64,000 nucleotides of DNA from Marinicellulosiphila megalodicopiae (GTDB taxonomy: Bacteria; Pseudomonadota; Gammaproteobacteria; Pseudomonadales; Natronospirillaceae). The stretch is taken from the NCBI RefSeq assembly GCF_045862395.1, contig NZ_AP023087.1:744001-808000 (forward strand), read 5' to 3'. The notes under the pieces are model-generated. The model did no database searches. It was given only the letters and a program-made list of their open reading frames with translations, and was not told the DNA's origin. Position 1 is the stretch's first letter. Each line of letters starts with the position of its first letter. The position numbers were made by a program, and so were the translations under genes. Below, in pieces: positions 27,614 through 37,298 of this stretch.

Positions 27614-27728
27614 GTGAATACTCCCAAAATAACTCTATTATCAATGTTATAAAGAAAGTCGCAATGATTAATCGGTAGTTTTTCAATTAATTAATAATTA
27701 GTTAGCTTATAATTTTTATAGACATACA

Positions 27729-27768
27729 ATAAAAAAGGCTAATAAAAAAGGCTAATAAAAATTAGCCT
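27729..27768 (-). terminator. Terminator of the DUF1552 operon
   Basis: AAAGGCTAAT and ATTAGCCTTT pair around a short loop; on the minus strand they are followed by a T-rich run, and part of the stem is duplicated (two AAAAAGGCTAATA copies). A second stem, CTAAG/CTTAG within an AAGGAG/CTCCTT outer pair, lies at 27787-27837. Confidence 0.65.
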
Positions 27769-27839
27769 TTATAAATGACAGTTTTAAGGAGACTCTTAAA
27801 AGCTAAGATTTTTCTTAGTTAATCAGAGGCTCCTTGAAT

Positions 27840-29066
27840 TTACTTAAATAAACCATCAACAGTGCTTGTGCCAAACATTCCAATTTGATCACTCAAACCA
27901 AGTGCTTGGGTAATGGTGTCTAATAATTCGTAGTTATCTTTTGCTGATACATTACGCCCACCGTCAAAAATATTGTTACCAGCGGCCATCATAAAAGGAG
28001 CATTGCTCGGATCATGAGCATCGGCATTACCAAAGTCTGTTACTTTTAAAACCAACGTTGAATCTAATAATGGCTGTCCGTTTTCATCAGTAGTGTTTTT
28101 AAGATTGTCGATTAAATATGCAATACGTTCATTACAATAACGAGAGTAAGTTATATATTTATCTTTACCATAATGAGTCATTTCATAAAAGCCAACCCCT
28201 TCAAAATCTGGAATGGTAGACTGGGTCGATGTATCAGGATTACTTAGTTGAAGAGTCGCTATTTTTGTAATATTACATTTAAATGCAGTGGCAATTGTGT
28301 CGCAATGCATATTAGATATTAATGTAAAATTATTAGAAATTTCACCATTCCAATCGTAAATATTTTGAGTTTCATTTGAGCACAAAACCCCTGGCATATT
28401 TTGATTTTGTTTTTTAATTTTTTGAATGGCAGTTTCAAAATCTTCTATGCGTTGGACTTTTTTTGAATCATGACTAATCGTTTGTTTAATTTTAGCTAAC
28501 TCTTCAAGGTTGTACTCTAATGGGCTCACAATTTTTTTATAATCTTGCGACAGAAGGTTATTTCCTGTTGCACTAATAATATCGTTATAAGCGTTGACTG
28601 GATTGTTCTGTTGGGGCACAACTTGGTTGTTATTATATGAAATACTCGTTGTTGAAGTTTCTACTCCTAATTGGATAGAAGGAATAAGACTTTCATTTTC
28701 AAATGCCTCACCTAAAGCCACATCTAGAGTCTTACTTCTATCTCTTAAACCTAAAATACCATTAGTTTGGTATGTTGAAACATTTGAATCACAACCTTCA
28801 AAAAATATAATATTGTCTTTGTGGTTCTCTAATGGCTCACAGCCTTCTTGTAATTCACTATCATTATTGAAAAGGTGTGTTCCTGGATATGCACCAAAAG
28901 GTACATACACAAACACGACACGCTTAATAGGTGAGTCAGTAGCTGCCATTGCTTGAGTTGATAATACATTTAAACCAATAGCACTTGTTGGCATAGTTGC
29001 AACACCAGCACTGGCTTTTAGAAAATTGCGTCTTTGTACCTGTTGTTTTGTTTTTAAATTTTTCAT
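27840..29066 (-). CDS. DUF1552 family Tat-exported protein
   Basis: This 408-residue protein starts with a twin-arginine signal (RRNFLKA at 12-18, hydrophobic stretch, AMA cleavage site), so it is exported folded. The body reads as DUF1552: VVFVYVPFGAYP near the start, an NIIFFEG-C motif, and a closing KVTDFGNADAHDP...PFMMAAG segment resembling sulfatase/DUF1501-type folds. It follows the DUF1592-type gene by 10 bp behind an AGGAGA Shine-Dalgarno; the two families are habitually paired in planctomycetes, myxobacteria and some marine gammaproteobacteria. Biochemical role is unknown. Confidence 0.83.
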   Translation of the reverse strand: MKNLKTKQQVQRRNFLKASAGVATMPTSAIGLNVLSTQAMAATDSPIKRVVFVYVPFGAYPGTHLFNNDSELQEGCEPLENHKDNIIFFEGCDSNVSTYQTNGILGLRDRSKTLDVALGEAFENESLIPSIQLGVETSTTSISYNNNQVVPQQNNPVNAYNDIISATGNNLLSQDYKKIVSPLEYNLEELAKIKQTISHDSKKVQRIEDFETAIQKIKKQNQNMPGVLCSNETQNIYDWNGEISNNFTLISNMHCDTIATAFKCNITKIATLQLSNPDTSTQSTIPDFEGVGFYEMTHYGKDKYITYSRYCNERIAYLIDNLKNTTDENGQPLLDSTLVLKVTDFGNADAHDPSNAPFMMAAGNNIFDGGRNVSAKDNYELLDTITQALGLSDQIGMFGTSTVDGLFK

Positions 29067-29076
29067 AATCCGTCTC

Positions 29077-31467
29077 CTATTGCTCAGCTGTGTAATGAGT
29101 ACGCAATCGAACTAAGTCCGACAAACCTAATTGAATGAATGCAAATTTTAAACTGTCATTGTTATCTTGCATGGTGCTTAACATTTTATTTTTTACACAG
29201 GTGTTACTTAATTTTTGTTCGTCGGTATAAACATCATGATATCCATAATAATCATTATTTTGAATGCCGTGTCCCATTGTGAATCTAAATGCCATTTCTG
29301 TATAACAGGCTTTAGCTGTTTCACTTTTTGCTAAAATGTCACCTAACTCTTTAGCGCCTTCAAAAAAGATTGGATCATTTTTTTCATAAATATTATCACT
29401 GCCATATAGTGCAGATTTATGGTATTCGTCAGTTTCATCAAAACCCATAAAGTCGACAGGTATACCATTTGCGTAAGTGTCACGAAGTTTTCCCACAGCA
29501 TCGTAATCTTCAAGACCTAATCCTAAAGGAGCAATAATCGTTTCATGGCAGCCTTGGCAAGCATCTGGTTCTATGTTGATAAACGTTAAGTGAGCAGGGC
29601 TAATATACCCTTGGGTCTCTTTTGTTATGTCTTCCACTTTTTGCGCTTGCACTTCGCGTATCGGGCCTAAATCTATATCAGTAGGAAAAAGTGGAAGATT
29701 TTGGCACAACATATTTTCACGTATGAACGCACCGCGTTTTAAAATGGATGATTCATCGTGTTGAGCATTTTGAGTTAAAAATGCACTTGATGCAGTTAGA
29801 CCTGCATATTCGGGTAAAAACACTCTGGAAAATGTTTCGTCTGAGATTGCATCACCATCCACACTTGCTGAATAAAAATCTAACAACACTTGGTCCATCA
29901 TGGCAAAGTTAGTGTCGTATAAGTCTTCAAACGTACGATGCTGAGTGAAAAATGCATCTTTAAATATTTCTTTAGTTTGTTGATTCATCGACGCTTTGAC
30001 AGTGTCATCAAAATTCGGAAATAAATCTAAGTCTTTTTGTGAGTGTAATACTCCCTCACTGCCCATCCACTGTGCAGCAAATTCTCCCATTTGAATTTGT
30101 GCTCTATCGGTTTCTAATAAACGTTCAATTTGAACTAAAATCTGTGCATCTGTTTGTAATGCATTATTTTTTGCAGCGATTAATAATTCATCATCAGGTG
30201 TGCTACCTGTATAGGTATAAGATAAAAAACTCGCCATTTCAAAAGTCGTTAATTCAAATTTATTGTCTTCATTTGCAATTGGCTTACCTATTTCAAAACG
30301 GAATAAAAAATTGGGAGAAGTTAGTGCCGTACGCAATGCTAATTCAAATCCTGCTTTAGGGTTATCTTGAGTGTTAAATTCAGCGTTATCAAAAAAGTAT
30401 GAAAAACGTGCTTGTTCATCAATGTTAATGTCACGTCTAAATATTCTTGGTAATAATTCATCAATAAATTGTGTTTTACAATTTTGATTTTCTAAACAAC
30501 CTAAAGTGTGTTCGTTTGTTGTAAAAGCAGCATATGAAAATTGCTCAGTAACGCTATTGGCTAAGTTGATATACAAATCCAAATTAGAGGTGTTCACAGA
30601 TTGTTGATTACCTGTTTTTATATTGTAGAAAACAGTTGGATCATTTGGTAGCTGACTTTTATCCACGTCAATATTTAAAATATCTGAAATACTATTTATG
30701 TATTCGTGGCTAAGTAATAAACGCATTTGTTGTTGACCATAAACCGGTGCGTCATTGGGTAAATCGCAACTTGATCGTTGGCTGTCATTTGGAAACGCAT
30801 CGTCTATATCTGCAACATTATCCGCATCAACATCAATAAAATCATCTACGCTGTCATCAATTCCATCGCTATCTGCATCCACTTGAATCAGTGCATTTAA
30901 TGGATCGGCATCATGGATATTTAAAATGCCGTCACCATCAATATCATCATCGATTGAATCATCTTTACCATCATTATCCATATCATGGGCAAGCATGGCG
31001 TCAAATGAATTGACGTCATCTTCATTTAATGTCCCGTCATTATCAATATCTGGATCAGAATTGTCACCTAAGCCGTCATTATCAAAATCGGCCCACTCAT
31101 TGACATCTAAAGGAAAGCGATCTTCGGAGTTTTTATATGTGTCATTATCTAAATCATCGTCAGAGTTATCACCAATTCCATCATTATCATAATCTTTAGA
31201 TTCTAATGGATCCAAAGGAAAAACATCAAAGGCGTCAACAATGCCATCATTATCGTCATCATCATCTAAACGATCGATCACAGAGTCTTGATCTGTATCT
31301 AATTCTTGAACGATAGTCTGAGTTTGAGTGTCTACTACTGCTTGGGGGTCATCAGTATGGTTAGTTGAGTCAGAAGGGGGGCCATCAAACTCACATGAAA
31401 GTAATAATAAGCTACTGCTAATTAGTAATGTTGATTGAATAATAGACTTAAAAGGGCGTTTAGCCAT
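29077..31467 (-). CDS. DUF1587/1595/1592/1588/1585 lipoprotein with TSP3 repeats
   Basis: This 796-residue protein has a lipoprotein signal (LLLLSC). Residues ~52-230 are thrombospondin type 3-like calcium-binding repeats rich in DxDxDGxxDxxD. The core then follows the planctomycete-type order: DUF1587-like (MRLLLSHEYINSISDIL), DUF1595-like (RIFRRDINIDEQ), DUF1592, DUF1588 with a haem-type CxxCH motif (Cys637-Gln-Gly-Cys640-His641) and PLGLGLEDYDAVG, and DUF1585 at the C-terminus. It is probably an envelope protein with one c-type haem. It is the first gene of the pair with DUF1552. Function is unproven. Confidence 0.85.
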   Translation of the reverse strand: MAKRPFKSIIQSTLLISSSLLLLSCEFDGPPSDSTNHTDDPQAVVDTQTQTIVQELDTDQDSVIDRLDDDDDNDGIVDAFDVFPLDPLESKDYDNDGIGDNSDDDLDNDTYKNSEDRFPLDVNEWADFDNDGLGDNSDPDIDNDGTLNEDDVNSFDAMLAHDMDNDGKDDSIDDDIDGDGILNIHDADPLNALIQVDADSDGIDDSVDDFIDVDADNVADIDDAFPNDSQRSSCDLPNDAPVYGQQQMRLLLSHEYINSISDILNIDVDKSQLPNDPTVFYNIKTGNQQSVNTSNLDLYINLANSVTEQFSYAAFTTNEHTLGCLENQNCKTQFIDELLPRIFRRDINIDEQARFSYFFDNAEFNTQDNPKAGFELALRTALTSPNFLFRFEIGKPIANEDNKFELTTFEMASFLSYTYTGSTPDDELLIAAKNNALQTDAQILVQIERLLETDRAQIQMGEFAAQWMGSEGVLHSQKDLDLFPNFDDTVKASMNQQTKEIFKDAFFTQHRTFEDLYDTNFAMMDQVLLDFYSASVDGDAISDETFSRVFLPEYAGLTASSAFLTQNAQHDESSILKRGAFIRENMLCQNLPLFPTDIDLGPIREVQAQKVEDITKETQGYISPAHLTFINIEPDACQGCHETIIAPLGLGLEDYDAVGKLRDTYANGIPVDFMGFDETDEYHKSALYGSDNIYEKNDPIFFEGAKELGDILAKSETAKACYTEMAFRFTMGHGIQNNDYYGYHDVYTDEQKLSNTCVKNKMLSTMQDNNDSLKFAFIQLGLSDLVRLRTHYTAEQ

Positions 31468-31685
31468 GAAACTCTCCTAGATGTTACATGCAATTAAATT
31501 GTGCTCGTTGTTAACATGCACAAAAGTTGAGGCGAACAATATATTAATAATCTAAAATTAATGTATTTCGATTGTAAAAATGTGATGGAGTTTTCTTAAA
31601 TAATTATAAAATTTATCATTGTTAATTTTAGATGACAGTTTTTGATTACTGAATTAATCATTTTGTAATAATTTATACAAAACGA

Positions 31686-32093
31686 TTATTCACCATAATA
31701 TTTTTCAATCGCTTTAAAATCACAAATTGGATCAGGGCCAATGTATTTTGTTCTAATCCATGACACTAAAAAAACGACGTTTGCAAATATTGCTAAGCAA
31801 CTTATCAGTAAAGACAATAACGAACTCAATAATAAAAAATGATGTAAATAAGGGGTTCTGATATAGGTTTGAAGGCAATAAAAACTGGCTGTAATTGCAA
31901 AAATAATTAACAGCCAATTAAAAATAAAAGTTAATTTTTTTAGTTTGAAATCAGATAGATACTCACCTTCAATTGGCATTGGGTCATTCAAAGAAAACTC
32001 AATAAACTTAAGCCAATTAGGCTGAGTAAAATGCACTAAAGCAATAATTGAAAAAACAATTAAGTACCCTATAAAAAAATAAACTGTCATCAT
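31686..32093 (-). CDS. Small membrane protein coupled to arsH
   Basis: This is a 135-residue protein with three hydrophobic segments (~3-22, ~52-75 and ~85-112). I recognise no family. Its ATG overlaps the arsH stop by one base (TAATG), and a second ATG follows at once, so it is translationally coupled to arsH. This suggests a joint role, for instance at the membrane, but nothing in the sequence shows a substrate. The 218 bp beyond its stop, up to the lipoprotein gene, hold no visible gene. Confidence 0.65.
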   Translation of the reverse strand: MMTVYFFIGYLIVFSIIALVHFTQPNWLKFIEFSLNDPMPIEGEYLSDFKLKKLTFIFNWLLIIFAITASFYCLQTYIRTPYLHHFLLLSSLLSLLISCLAIFANVVFLVSWIRTKYIGPDPICDFKAIEKYYGE

Positions 32094-32806
32094 TATATTT
32101 TACGTTCATCAATACGTTTTCTAAATTCTTCCATATTTTCTTTGCGCTCTGAATAACGATCAACAAAATATTCTTTATTATCACGAGTCAATAGCGTGAA
32201 TTTCACCAATTCTTCGCACACATCCACAATACGATCATAATAAGATGAGGGTTTCATTGCATTATTGTCATCAAATTCTAACCAAGCTTTAGCCACCGAT
32301 GACTGATTAGGAATAGTTAGCATACGCATCCAACGACCTAAAATACGTAATTGGTTGACTGCGTTAAATGACTGGGAGCCACCGCAAACTTGCATGACAG
32401 CCAGAGTTTTACCCTGAGTAGGGCGCACCGCTTGAATCGCTAATGGAATCCAATCAATTTGGCTTTTCATCACACCGGTCATGGCACCATGACGCTCAGG
32501 ACTGCACCAAATCATACCCTCAGACCATGTCACCAAATCACGTAACTCTTGAACTTTTGGATGATCTGCATCGCAATCATCAGGTAATGGCAAGCCTGAA
32601 GGATTAAAGGTTTTACATTCTGCCCCATAGTATTCAAGAATTTTTGCGCATTCTTGAGTAACTAAACGGCTGAACGAGCGATCTCTTAAGCTTCCGTACA
32701 TTAAAAGGATTTTGGGTTTGTGAGTAGAAAATATGGGTTGTATCTGTGTTGGATCAATGGGTTTAATCACTTCTTGATCGATATTGGGCATGTTGTTTTG
32801 GGGCAT
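32093..32806 (-). CDS. arsH: ArsH-type NADPH-dependent FMN reductase
   Basis: This 237-residue flavoprotein matches ArsH closely: ILLMYGSLRDRSFSR for the FMN phosphate, WCSPERHGAMTGVMKSQIDW, and VMQVCGGSQSFNAVNQLR. ArsH enzymes oxidise trivalent organoarsenicals or act as quinone/azo reductases. An AGG Shine-Dalgarno precedes the ATG. No arsR, arsB or arsC lies nearby; its only partner is the overlapping small membrane gene, so a redox role outside arsenic resistance is possible. Confidence 0.92.
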   Translation of the reverse strand: MPQNNMPNIDQEVIKPIDPTQIQPIFSTHKPKILLMYGSLRDRSFSRLVTQECAKILEYYGAECKTFNPSGLPLPDDCDADHPKVQELRDLVTWSEGMIWCSPERHGAMTGVMKSQIDWIPLAIQAVRPTQGKTLAVMQVCGGSQSFNAVNQLRILGRWMRMLTIPNQSSVAKAWLEFDDNNAMKPSSYYDRIVDVCEELVKFTLLTRDNKEYFVDRYSERKENMEEFRKRIDERKI

Positions 32807-32960
32807 GTGCTGACCTAATAATTTGATGATTTATTCAACCTGATATTTTAACGCAAAGTTAAATTTTTATCATGTGTTGGATACGAGTATGTGATAAATG
32901 AGAACTTATTGAACGATGCTAGGTCAGGGCACAGACTGAATGAATTCAATAGGAAATATA

Positions 32961-34457
32961 ATGAATCGAATATTCTACGTAGGTACTGTTTTAATAATAG
33001 CAGCTGTAATAAGCATGATTATCTTAAATAAAAATATTGCAGATATTCAAATTCAAAAACAAGACGTGGTAATGCAGCCGCCTAAGAGCATTGATCAAGG
33101 TATTAAGTCAAAGGAATCTTCAGGAGCATCAAAAGATGAGATCGAATATAAAACCCAGCAAGATATTCAAAGTGATCAAATTATAAAAACTCCGGTTAAA
33201 GTTGAAAGCTGTGTAATAGATAAAGGGCGAATAATTAAAGGTAATTGCAAAATATTTAATAATTTAGAAAAAATGAATTTAGATCGATTTACCAATTTAC
33301 GTTTACATGACAGTTTTGAAGACATGTTAATGAAAAGTCAGTTTGATGAATATCATAATCAAGGATTTTTATTCTTAGAATTAGGTAAGTCAGATCAGGG
33401 ATACGTATATCAAGTTGTTAGTTTTGATATGTCTACAAATGGCGAGTTTTATGTGTTTAATTCAAAATTAAATAAAATTTCAAATATTGTATTACAGTCT
33501 GAAATTGATATTAGTATTGAGTCAGTCAATGGAATGGATCTAATAAACTTAGATGTTACGGGTGGTATTAAAATAACTAAAATGAAAGAGCAGGATTCAG
33601 AATGTTTAAATGAATATTTGAATATTATTTATGAAGAAAATGGATACGACTCAGATTATGAAAAATGCTCATCAGATACAGAATTACTTGGTGATTTTGA
33701 ATTAATCAAACCCATAAAATTTGAAAATGATGAGTTACTTTCTGATTTTCCGATTTTTGAATATTGCACCATTAATTACAATGGCGAGGTGGTAATAATT
33801 GATAAAGTTACCTCAATTGAATGCAATTGGTTAGAAAATATAGATACATCTCCATTAGCAAGATTTACAAATCTTAATTTTTTTACACTTAGAGATTCAT
33901 CTGCAGATTTAAGTTTTCTAAAAGATTTTAAAAATATAAAACAATTAGATTTAAGAAACATTGAAGAATTAGATGTGAAGTTGATATCTAATTTTTATAA
34001 CCTAACGGATTTAATTATTATAAATTCTAAAATTGTGAACGTAGATGGGTTAAATAATTCTATATTTCAATTGACGAATTTAAAAATACGAAATTCACAG
34101 TTGAATGAGCTTGATTTTTTAAAGAATCAGCATGCATTGCAAGTCGTGTCTTTAATTGATTTGAATTTAGAAAAATTACCTGAATTTGGATCCTACGAGT
34201 CTGTGAAATCATTGAATATTAAAAATAACTCAATATCTGATGTAGATTGGTTTTATAAATTTACCTCACTTGAGGAGTTAGATATGAGAAATAATAATGT
34301 TAAATATATGTCTCAAGTTAGCTTGGAAAATGGTGTAATTAGAAATTTTAATATCACATTCAATCCTTTAGACTGTGATGATTCTGGTTTGTATTATTCT
34401 CCAATTGTTAAAAGCAGTTGTAATATTAAATTAAAGAAAGAATTGAAAGTTAATTGA
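32961..34457 (+). CDS. Membrane-anchored leucine-rich-repeat-like protein
   Basis: This is a 498-residue protein from the ATG at 32961, chosen because AGGAA lies 6 bases before it; an in-frame ATG at 32940 lacks such a site. A single N-terminal membrane segment (~3-22) precedes a long exported body. Residues ~300-490 show irregular leucine-rich repeats of ~22 residues (for example FTNLNFFTLRDSSADLSFLK, FKNIKQLDLRN, YNLTDLIIINS, FTSLEELDMRNN). Several Cys pairs suggest disulfides. This is a likely periplasmic interaction protein with no known partner, divergent from arsH. Confidence 0.68.
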   Translation: MNRIFYVGTVLIIAAVISMIILNKNIADIQIQKQDVVMQPPKSIDQGIKSKESSGASKDEIEYKTQQDIQSDQIIKTPVKVESCVIDKGRIIKGNCKIFNNLEKMNLDRFTNLRLHDSFEDMLMKSQFDEYHNQGFLFLELGKSDQGYVYQVVSFDMSTNGEFYVFNSKLNKISNIVLQSEIDISIESVNGMDLINLDVTGGIKITKMKEQDSECLNEYLNIIYEENGYDSDYEKCSSDTELLGDFELIKPIKFENDELLSDFPIFEYCTINYNGEVVIIDKVTSIECNWLENIDTSPLARFTNLNFFTLRDSSADLSFLKDFKNIKQLDLRNIEELDVKLISNFYNLTDLIIINSKIVNVDGLNNSIFQLTNLKIRNSQLNELDFLKNQHALQVVSLIDLNLEKLPEFGSYESVKSLNIKNNSISDVDWFYKFTSLEELDMRNNNVKYMSQVSLENGVIRNFNITFNPLDCDDSGLYYSPIVKSSCNIKLKKELKVN

Positions 34458-34525
34458 AGACGATCTTACTAAGACATCCACAGTGTTGTGAATCTGTGTA
34501 AAATGTTATATCTAAAATAGAAAAT

Positions 34526-34550
34526 GGCGATTATTTATTCAATAATCGCC
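34526..34550. terminator. Perfect stem-loop, possible terminator
   Basis: GGCGATTATT and AATAATCGCC form a perfect 10-bp stem with a 5-base loop, 69 bp after the LRR-like gene. A clear T run is missing, so termination is uncertain. The rest of the 233-bp gap holds nothing visible. Confidence 0.45.
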
Positions 34551-34690
34551 AAGTTGAAGTTATTGATTTGGCATTTAGAGTGGATTGGTATGGATGACTT
34601 AGTAAATCTTTAGTAATTCTTGACTTACATTATCATCTAAAAGGGATTAAACCTTCATAAAAATCATATCGTTTTTCAAAAAATGCATTT

Positions 34691-35062
34691 CTAACTTGGC
34701 GAAGACACATCACAAACAGTGCCTTCAGGTGCAACAAGCAGCATACGTTTTTGACCGTAAGGTGTCATTTCAGGCTGTTGAATAATTTCGTAACCTAATT
34801 TTTGAGATAGCTCGAAACAACTGTCCACGTTTTCAACAACAAATGTTAAGTATACTCCCAAAATTTTTCCTTTAACTTGATCTGGAACTACAGCATGATC
34901 TTGAGCAATGATGCCTAATTCAAGTTCTCTGCCTTCTGATATCAGATGCACAAACCAATCACTGTCGTAATCAACGTTAAAGCTGAACAAAGAAGTATAA
35001 AACTGTTTGGATGCTTCCAAATTTTGTGAGCAGACATTTGTTAATAAACGGTTTATTTTCAT
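34691..35062 (-). CDS. VOC (glyoxalase-like) protein
   Basis: This protein has ~123 residues from the ATG at 35062, preceded by AAAGGC; an in-frame ATG further upstream has no such site. It has the beta-alpha-beta-beta-beta pattern of the vicinal-oxygen-chelate fold: NRLLTNVCSQNLEASKQFYTSLFSF at the start and a closing YGQKRMLLVAPEGTVCDV. Family members include glyoxalase, dioxygenases and antibiotic-binding proteins. The substrate cannot be told. It may be co-transcribed with the next gene on the minus strand. Confidence 0.75.
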   Translation of the reverse strand: MKINRLLTNVCSQNLEASKQFYTSLFSFNVDYDSDWFVHLISEGRELELGIIAQDHAVVPDQVKGKILGVYLTFVVENVDSCFELSQKLGYEIIQQPEMTPYGQKRMLLVAPEGTVCDVSSPS

Positions 35063-35117
35063 TATATTGCCTTTTTTAAGAGTTGCGTCTAACACATAGA
35101 TACTGGAACATTGTAAA

Positions 35118-35522
35118 TTAATTGAATGATAAATCAGCTTGAATAAGAATTAATCTAATGAACTCTTCACTATTGTTCAAATTTGTACAAGTAAGTTCAA
35201 AGTTGTTTTCCATAGCTATTCGAACAAAAGTAATGCCTCTTTCTTGAAAGGATACTACCTTATTCACTTTTTGATATTCAATAGTGGTGGAGTAATCTGA
35301 ATTCAATATTTCATATTTAAATGTTTTATCGTTGAGTGTTATTTTACATTTTTCATGAAAGTCAGGGGATTTTCTTCTTAAATAATGTAAGGCTATTAAG
35401 AAAGAAATAAAATGAGGTTTATTAAGTAATAATAGTGAGTTTGTCGCAATTAATAAAAATAGAACCCACCCGGTTGAATCAAAATTTGGTTTGCAATATT
35501 CTTTTGATGAAAACGAACTCAT
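35118..35522 (-). CDS. Hypothetical two-helix membrane protein
   Basis: This is a 134-residue protein with a hydrophobic hairpin (~17-48) followed by a ~75-residue soluble domain of alternating strands, an arrangement seen in YcxB/PH-like membrane proteins. I do not assign a family with confidence. It lies between the VOC gene and a 77-residue gene on the same strand. Confidence 0.5.
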   Translation of the reverse strand: MSSFSSKEYCKPNFDSTGWVLFLLIATNSLLLLNKPHFISFLIALHYLRRKSPDFHEKCKITLNDKTFKYEILNSDYSTTIEYQKVNKVVSFQERGITFVRIAMENNFELTCTNLNNSEEFIRLILIQADLSFN

Positions 35523-35597
35523 AAATTATCACACTTCAAAAAATACATAATTTGAGACTAGAATGATTTAAAAAATCCTACTCTACATCCTGGGTTT

Positions 35598-35831
35598 TTA
35601 CTTAATCTGCAGTTTTATTTTTTCTAAAGCACTGCGCATGTCTTCGTTTGAAAATTCAACCGTGACTTGAGTTAGATCGTAATCATTACCTTTCTCTGCC
35701 TTGGTCATTAGAAATACAGTATCATTACCTTCTAACATCACCTTGGCAGAGCCGCCAGATTTTAATACTTCTTCTAATGCTTTTTGAGTGTCAGGCTCAA
35801 TTGGAATGACATTGCTATTTGATTTCTTCAT
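35598..35831 (-). CDS. Small hypothetical protein
   Basis: This is a 77-residue soluble protein (MKKSNSNVIPIEPDTQKAL...) with no recognised domain. A GAGAA purine stretch lies before the ATG, and codon use looks like that of its neighbours. It may form a short run with the two genes after it on the minus strand. Confidence 0.5.
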   Translation of the reverse strand: MKKSNSNVIPIEPDTQKALEEVLKSGGSAKVMLEGNDTVFLMTKAEKGNDYDLTQVTVEFSNEDMRSALEKIKLQIK

Positions 35832-36050
35832 TTTATTTCTCTTTTTCTATGTGGAAGATACTTGGATTATTGAATGCATAATACATCATGTAAGTGGAAA
35901 AAAACAAAACGAGGGTAGTGTTCGCCAAACTCAAATTGGTTTATGGTGGGCCCGACTCTGGTAACCTAGAATATCACGTCACTAAAATGGTTGGAGGTGG
36001 GCGCGATCCCAATATCCAAATTTTTAGTCCGTTTAGAAAATGATAAGTAG

Positions 36051-36117
36051 GGGTTAATCAAAACTTGACTTCGACATCAGTTCGAAGATCGTGAAGTATG
36101 AAGTCGATATTTGACCC
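36051..36117. repeat. Palindromic repeat, uninterrupted copy
   Basis: A 67-bp imperfect palindrome: GGGTTAATCAAAACTTGACTTC at the left pairs with GAAGTCGATATTTGACCC at the right, with a TTCGAAGATCGTGAA centre. A second copy is split by the group II intron at 38388-40365. The intron insertion point corresponds to 36064/36065 here, making this the empty site. The surrounding 432-bp gap (35832-36263) shows no other gene. Confidence 0.75.
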
Positions 36118-36263
36118 TGATTTCTCTAATAATTATGATCCTTTTAATCCAATACCGCTCATTAATGCCACCATTAATGCTGACACACAGAATAAGTCCA
36201 AGAATTTATTTGTTCTTTCGTTAATTTTTATGAATATTTGTTATTTTTTGTTTTAATAACTAT

Positions 36264-36590
36264 GTGTGTCTGGATAATCGTCCAGGTGGGGATGCGAATT
36301 TTATTGGTATCGGTGCGAAAGCAGAAGGTGGCACTGAAGTTGGAAAAAATAAAGTAAAACTATATGGTGGCTTGGGGTTGACTGCATTAATTGGACTATA
36401 TGCAAAAGTTGGTATAGAGGCAGGTCTTGAGGAAGGTACAGTGGAGCAATTGAAAATTATTTCTGATAAAATAAATGAAAAAGCAATTACACCAGTAGTA
36501 AAACCAATTAATGATGCAGTTGATAAAATTAATAAATATGAGCAAGGTTTGAATGACTATTTTGAGAATAAGCACTTCAATAATTATTAA
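36264..36590 (+). CDS. Possible gene fragment of unknown function
   Basis: A 108-residue frame starting at GTG with no Shine-Dalgarno; the frame stays open about 30 bp further upstream without an ATG. The first half is Gly-rich (GGDANFIGIGAKAEGGTEVGKNKVKLYGG...), the second half a helical repeat-like tail. It looks like the C-terminal part of a larger secreted protein, perhaps an RHS- or toxin-type C-terminus, but no motif proves that. It precedes the TPR-like and Coa1-like genes by 12 bp. Confidence 0.4.
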   Translation: MCLDNRPGGDANFIGIGAKAEGGTEVGKNKVKLYGGLGLTALIGLYAKVGIEAGLEEGTVEQLKIISDKINEKAITPVVKPINDAVDKINKYEQGLNDYFENKHFNNY

Positions 36591-36602
36591 GAAGGTTAAA
36601 TT

Positions 36603-37298
36603 ATGAAAAAGTTAATAGTAGGTTTGTTAATGTTAATTTCCAATTTATCATTAGCAAACTGGGATATCAATGTTGATTTTCTAAATATTAATATTGAAGC
36701 AATTAGAATTGCCGAGGTTGAATCACCACAAAGTGGCATTGATTATTTTGAAAAAGAAGCTTCTGAATACGCAAATAAAGACGGAAGGTTTGAGTATGAA
36801 TTATCGTCTTTGTATTATGAATATGACAATCTTTCAGAAGCTTATAAATATATAATTAAGGCCTACTTTTTAAATAAAAAAGCATCCTTAATATATTCTA
36901 AAATGGCTGATCTTCAAATGAAGAATTACGGTGAAAACGTAGATAAAGGAGACTTAGAGACGCTATATAATAAGGCCGTTTTATATTTACGTGAAAATAA
37001 TATAAATGATAATATTGCGATAATGGATTTAGAGTTTGAACTTGAATACTATCAAAAAGCCTTAATAAGATACGATGCAATTGATCTTATTATTGACGGA
37101 TACAATAAAAAAAGAGAAAAAAGAGGTGAACCTGCTTTTTCATATTTTGATTTCCCACATATCGCTTATAAAATTAAAGTTCTTAGAATACTAGGTAATG
37201 AAAAGCAGGCAGACGACTTAGCTATTAAATTGAAGAATAATACTAGTGTATTAAGGTCATTGACTGAGGAGTATACGAATGACAACGCAACAAGATAA
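36603..37298 (+). CDS. Secreted TPR-like protein
   Basis: This is a 231-residue protein with a signal peptide (MKKLIVGLLMLISNLSLAN). The mature part is helical with TPR-like spacing (for example LSSLYYEYDNLSEAYKYIIKAYFLNKKASLIYSKMADLQM). Its end overlaps the next gene by 20 bp, which implies co-translation. The role is unknown; the cassette lies between two copies of a palindromic repeat. Confidence 0.6.
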   Translation: MKKLIVGLLMLISNLSLANWDINVDFLNINIEAIRIAEVESPQSGIDYFEKEASEYANKDGRFEYELSSLYYEYDNLSEAYKYIIKAYFLNKKASLIYSKMADLQMKNYGENVDKGDLETLYNKAVLYLRENNINDNIAIMDLEFELEYYQKALIRYDAIDLIIDGYNKKREKRGEPAFSYFDFPHIAYKIKVLRILGNEKQADDLAIKLKNNTSVLRSLTEEYTNDNATR

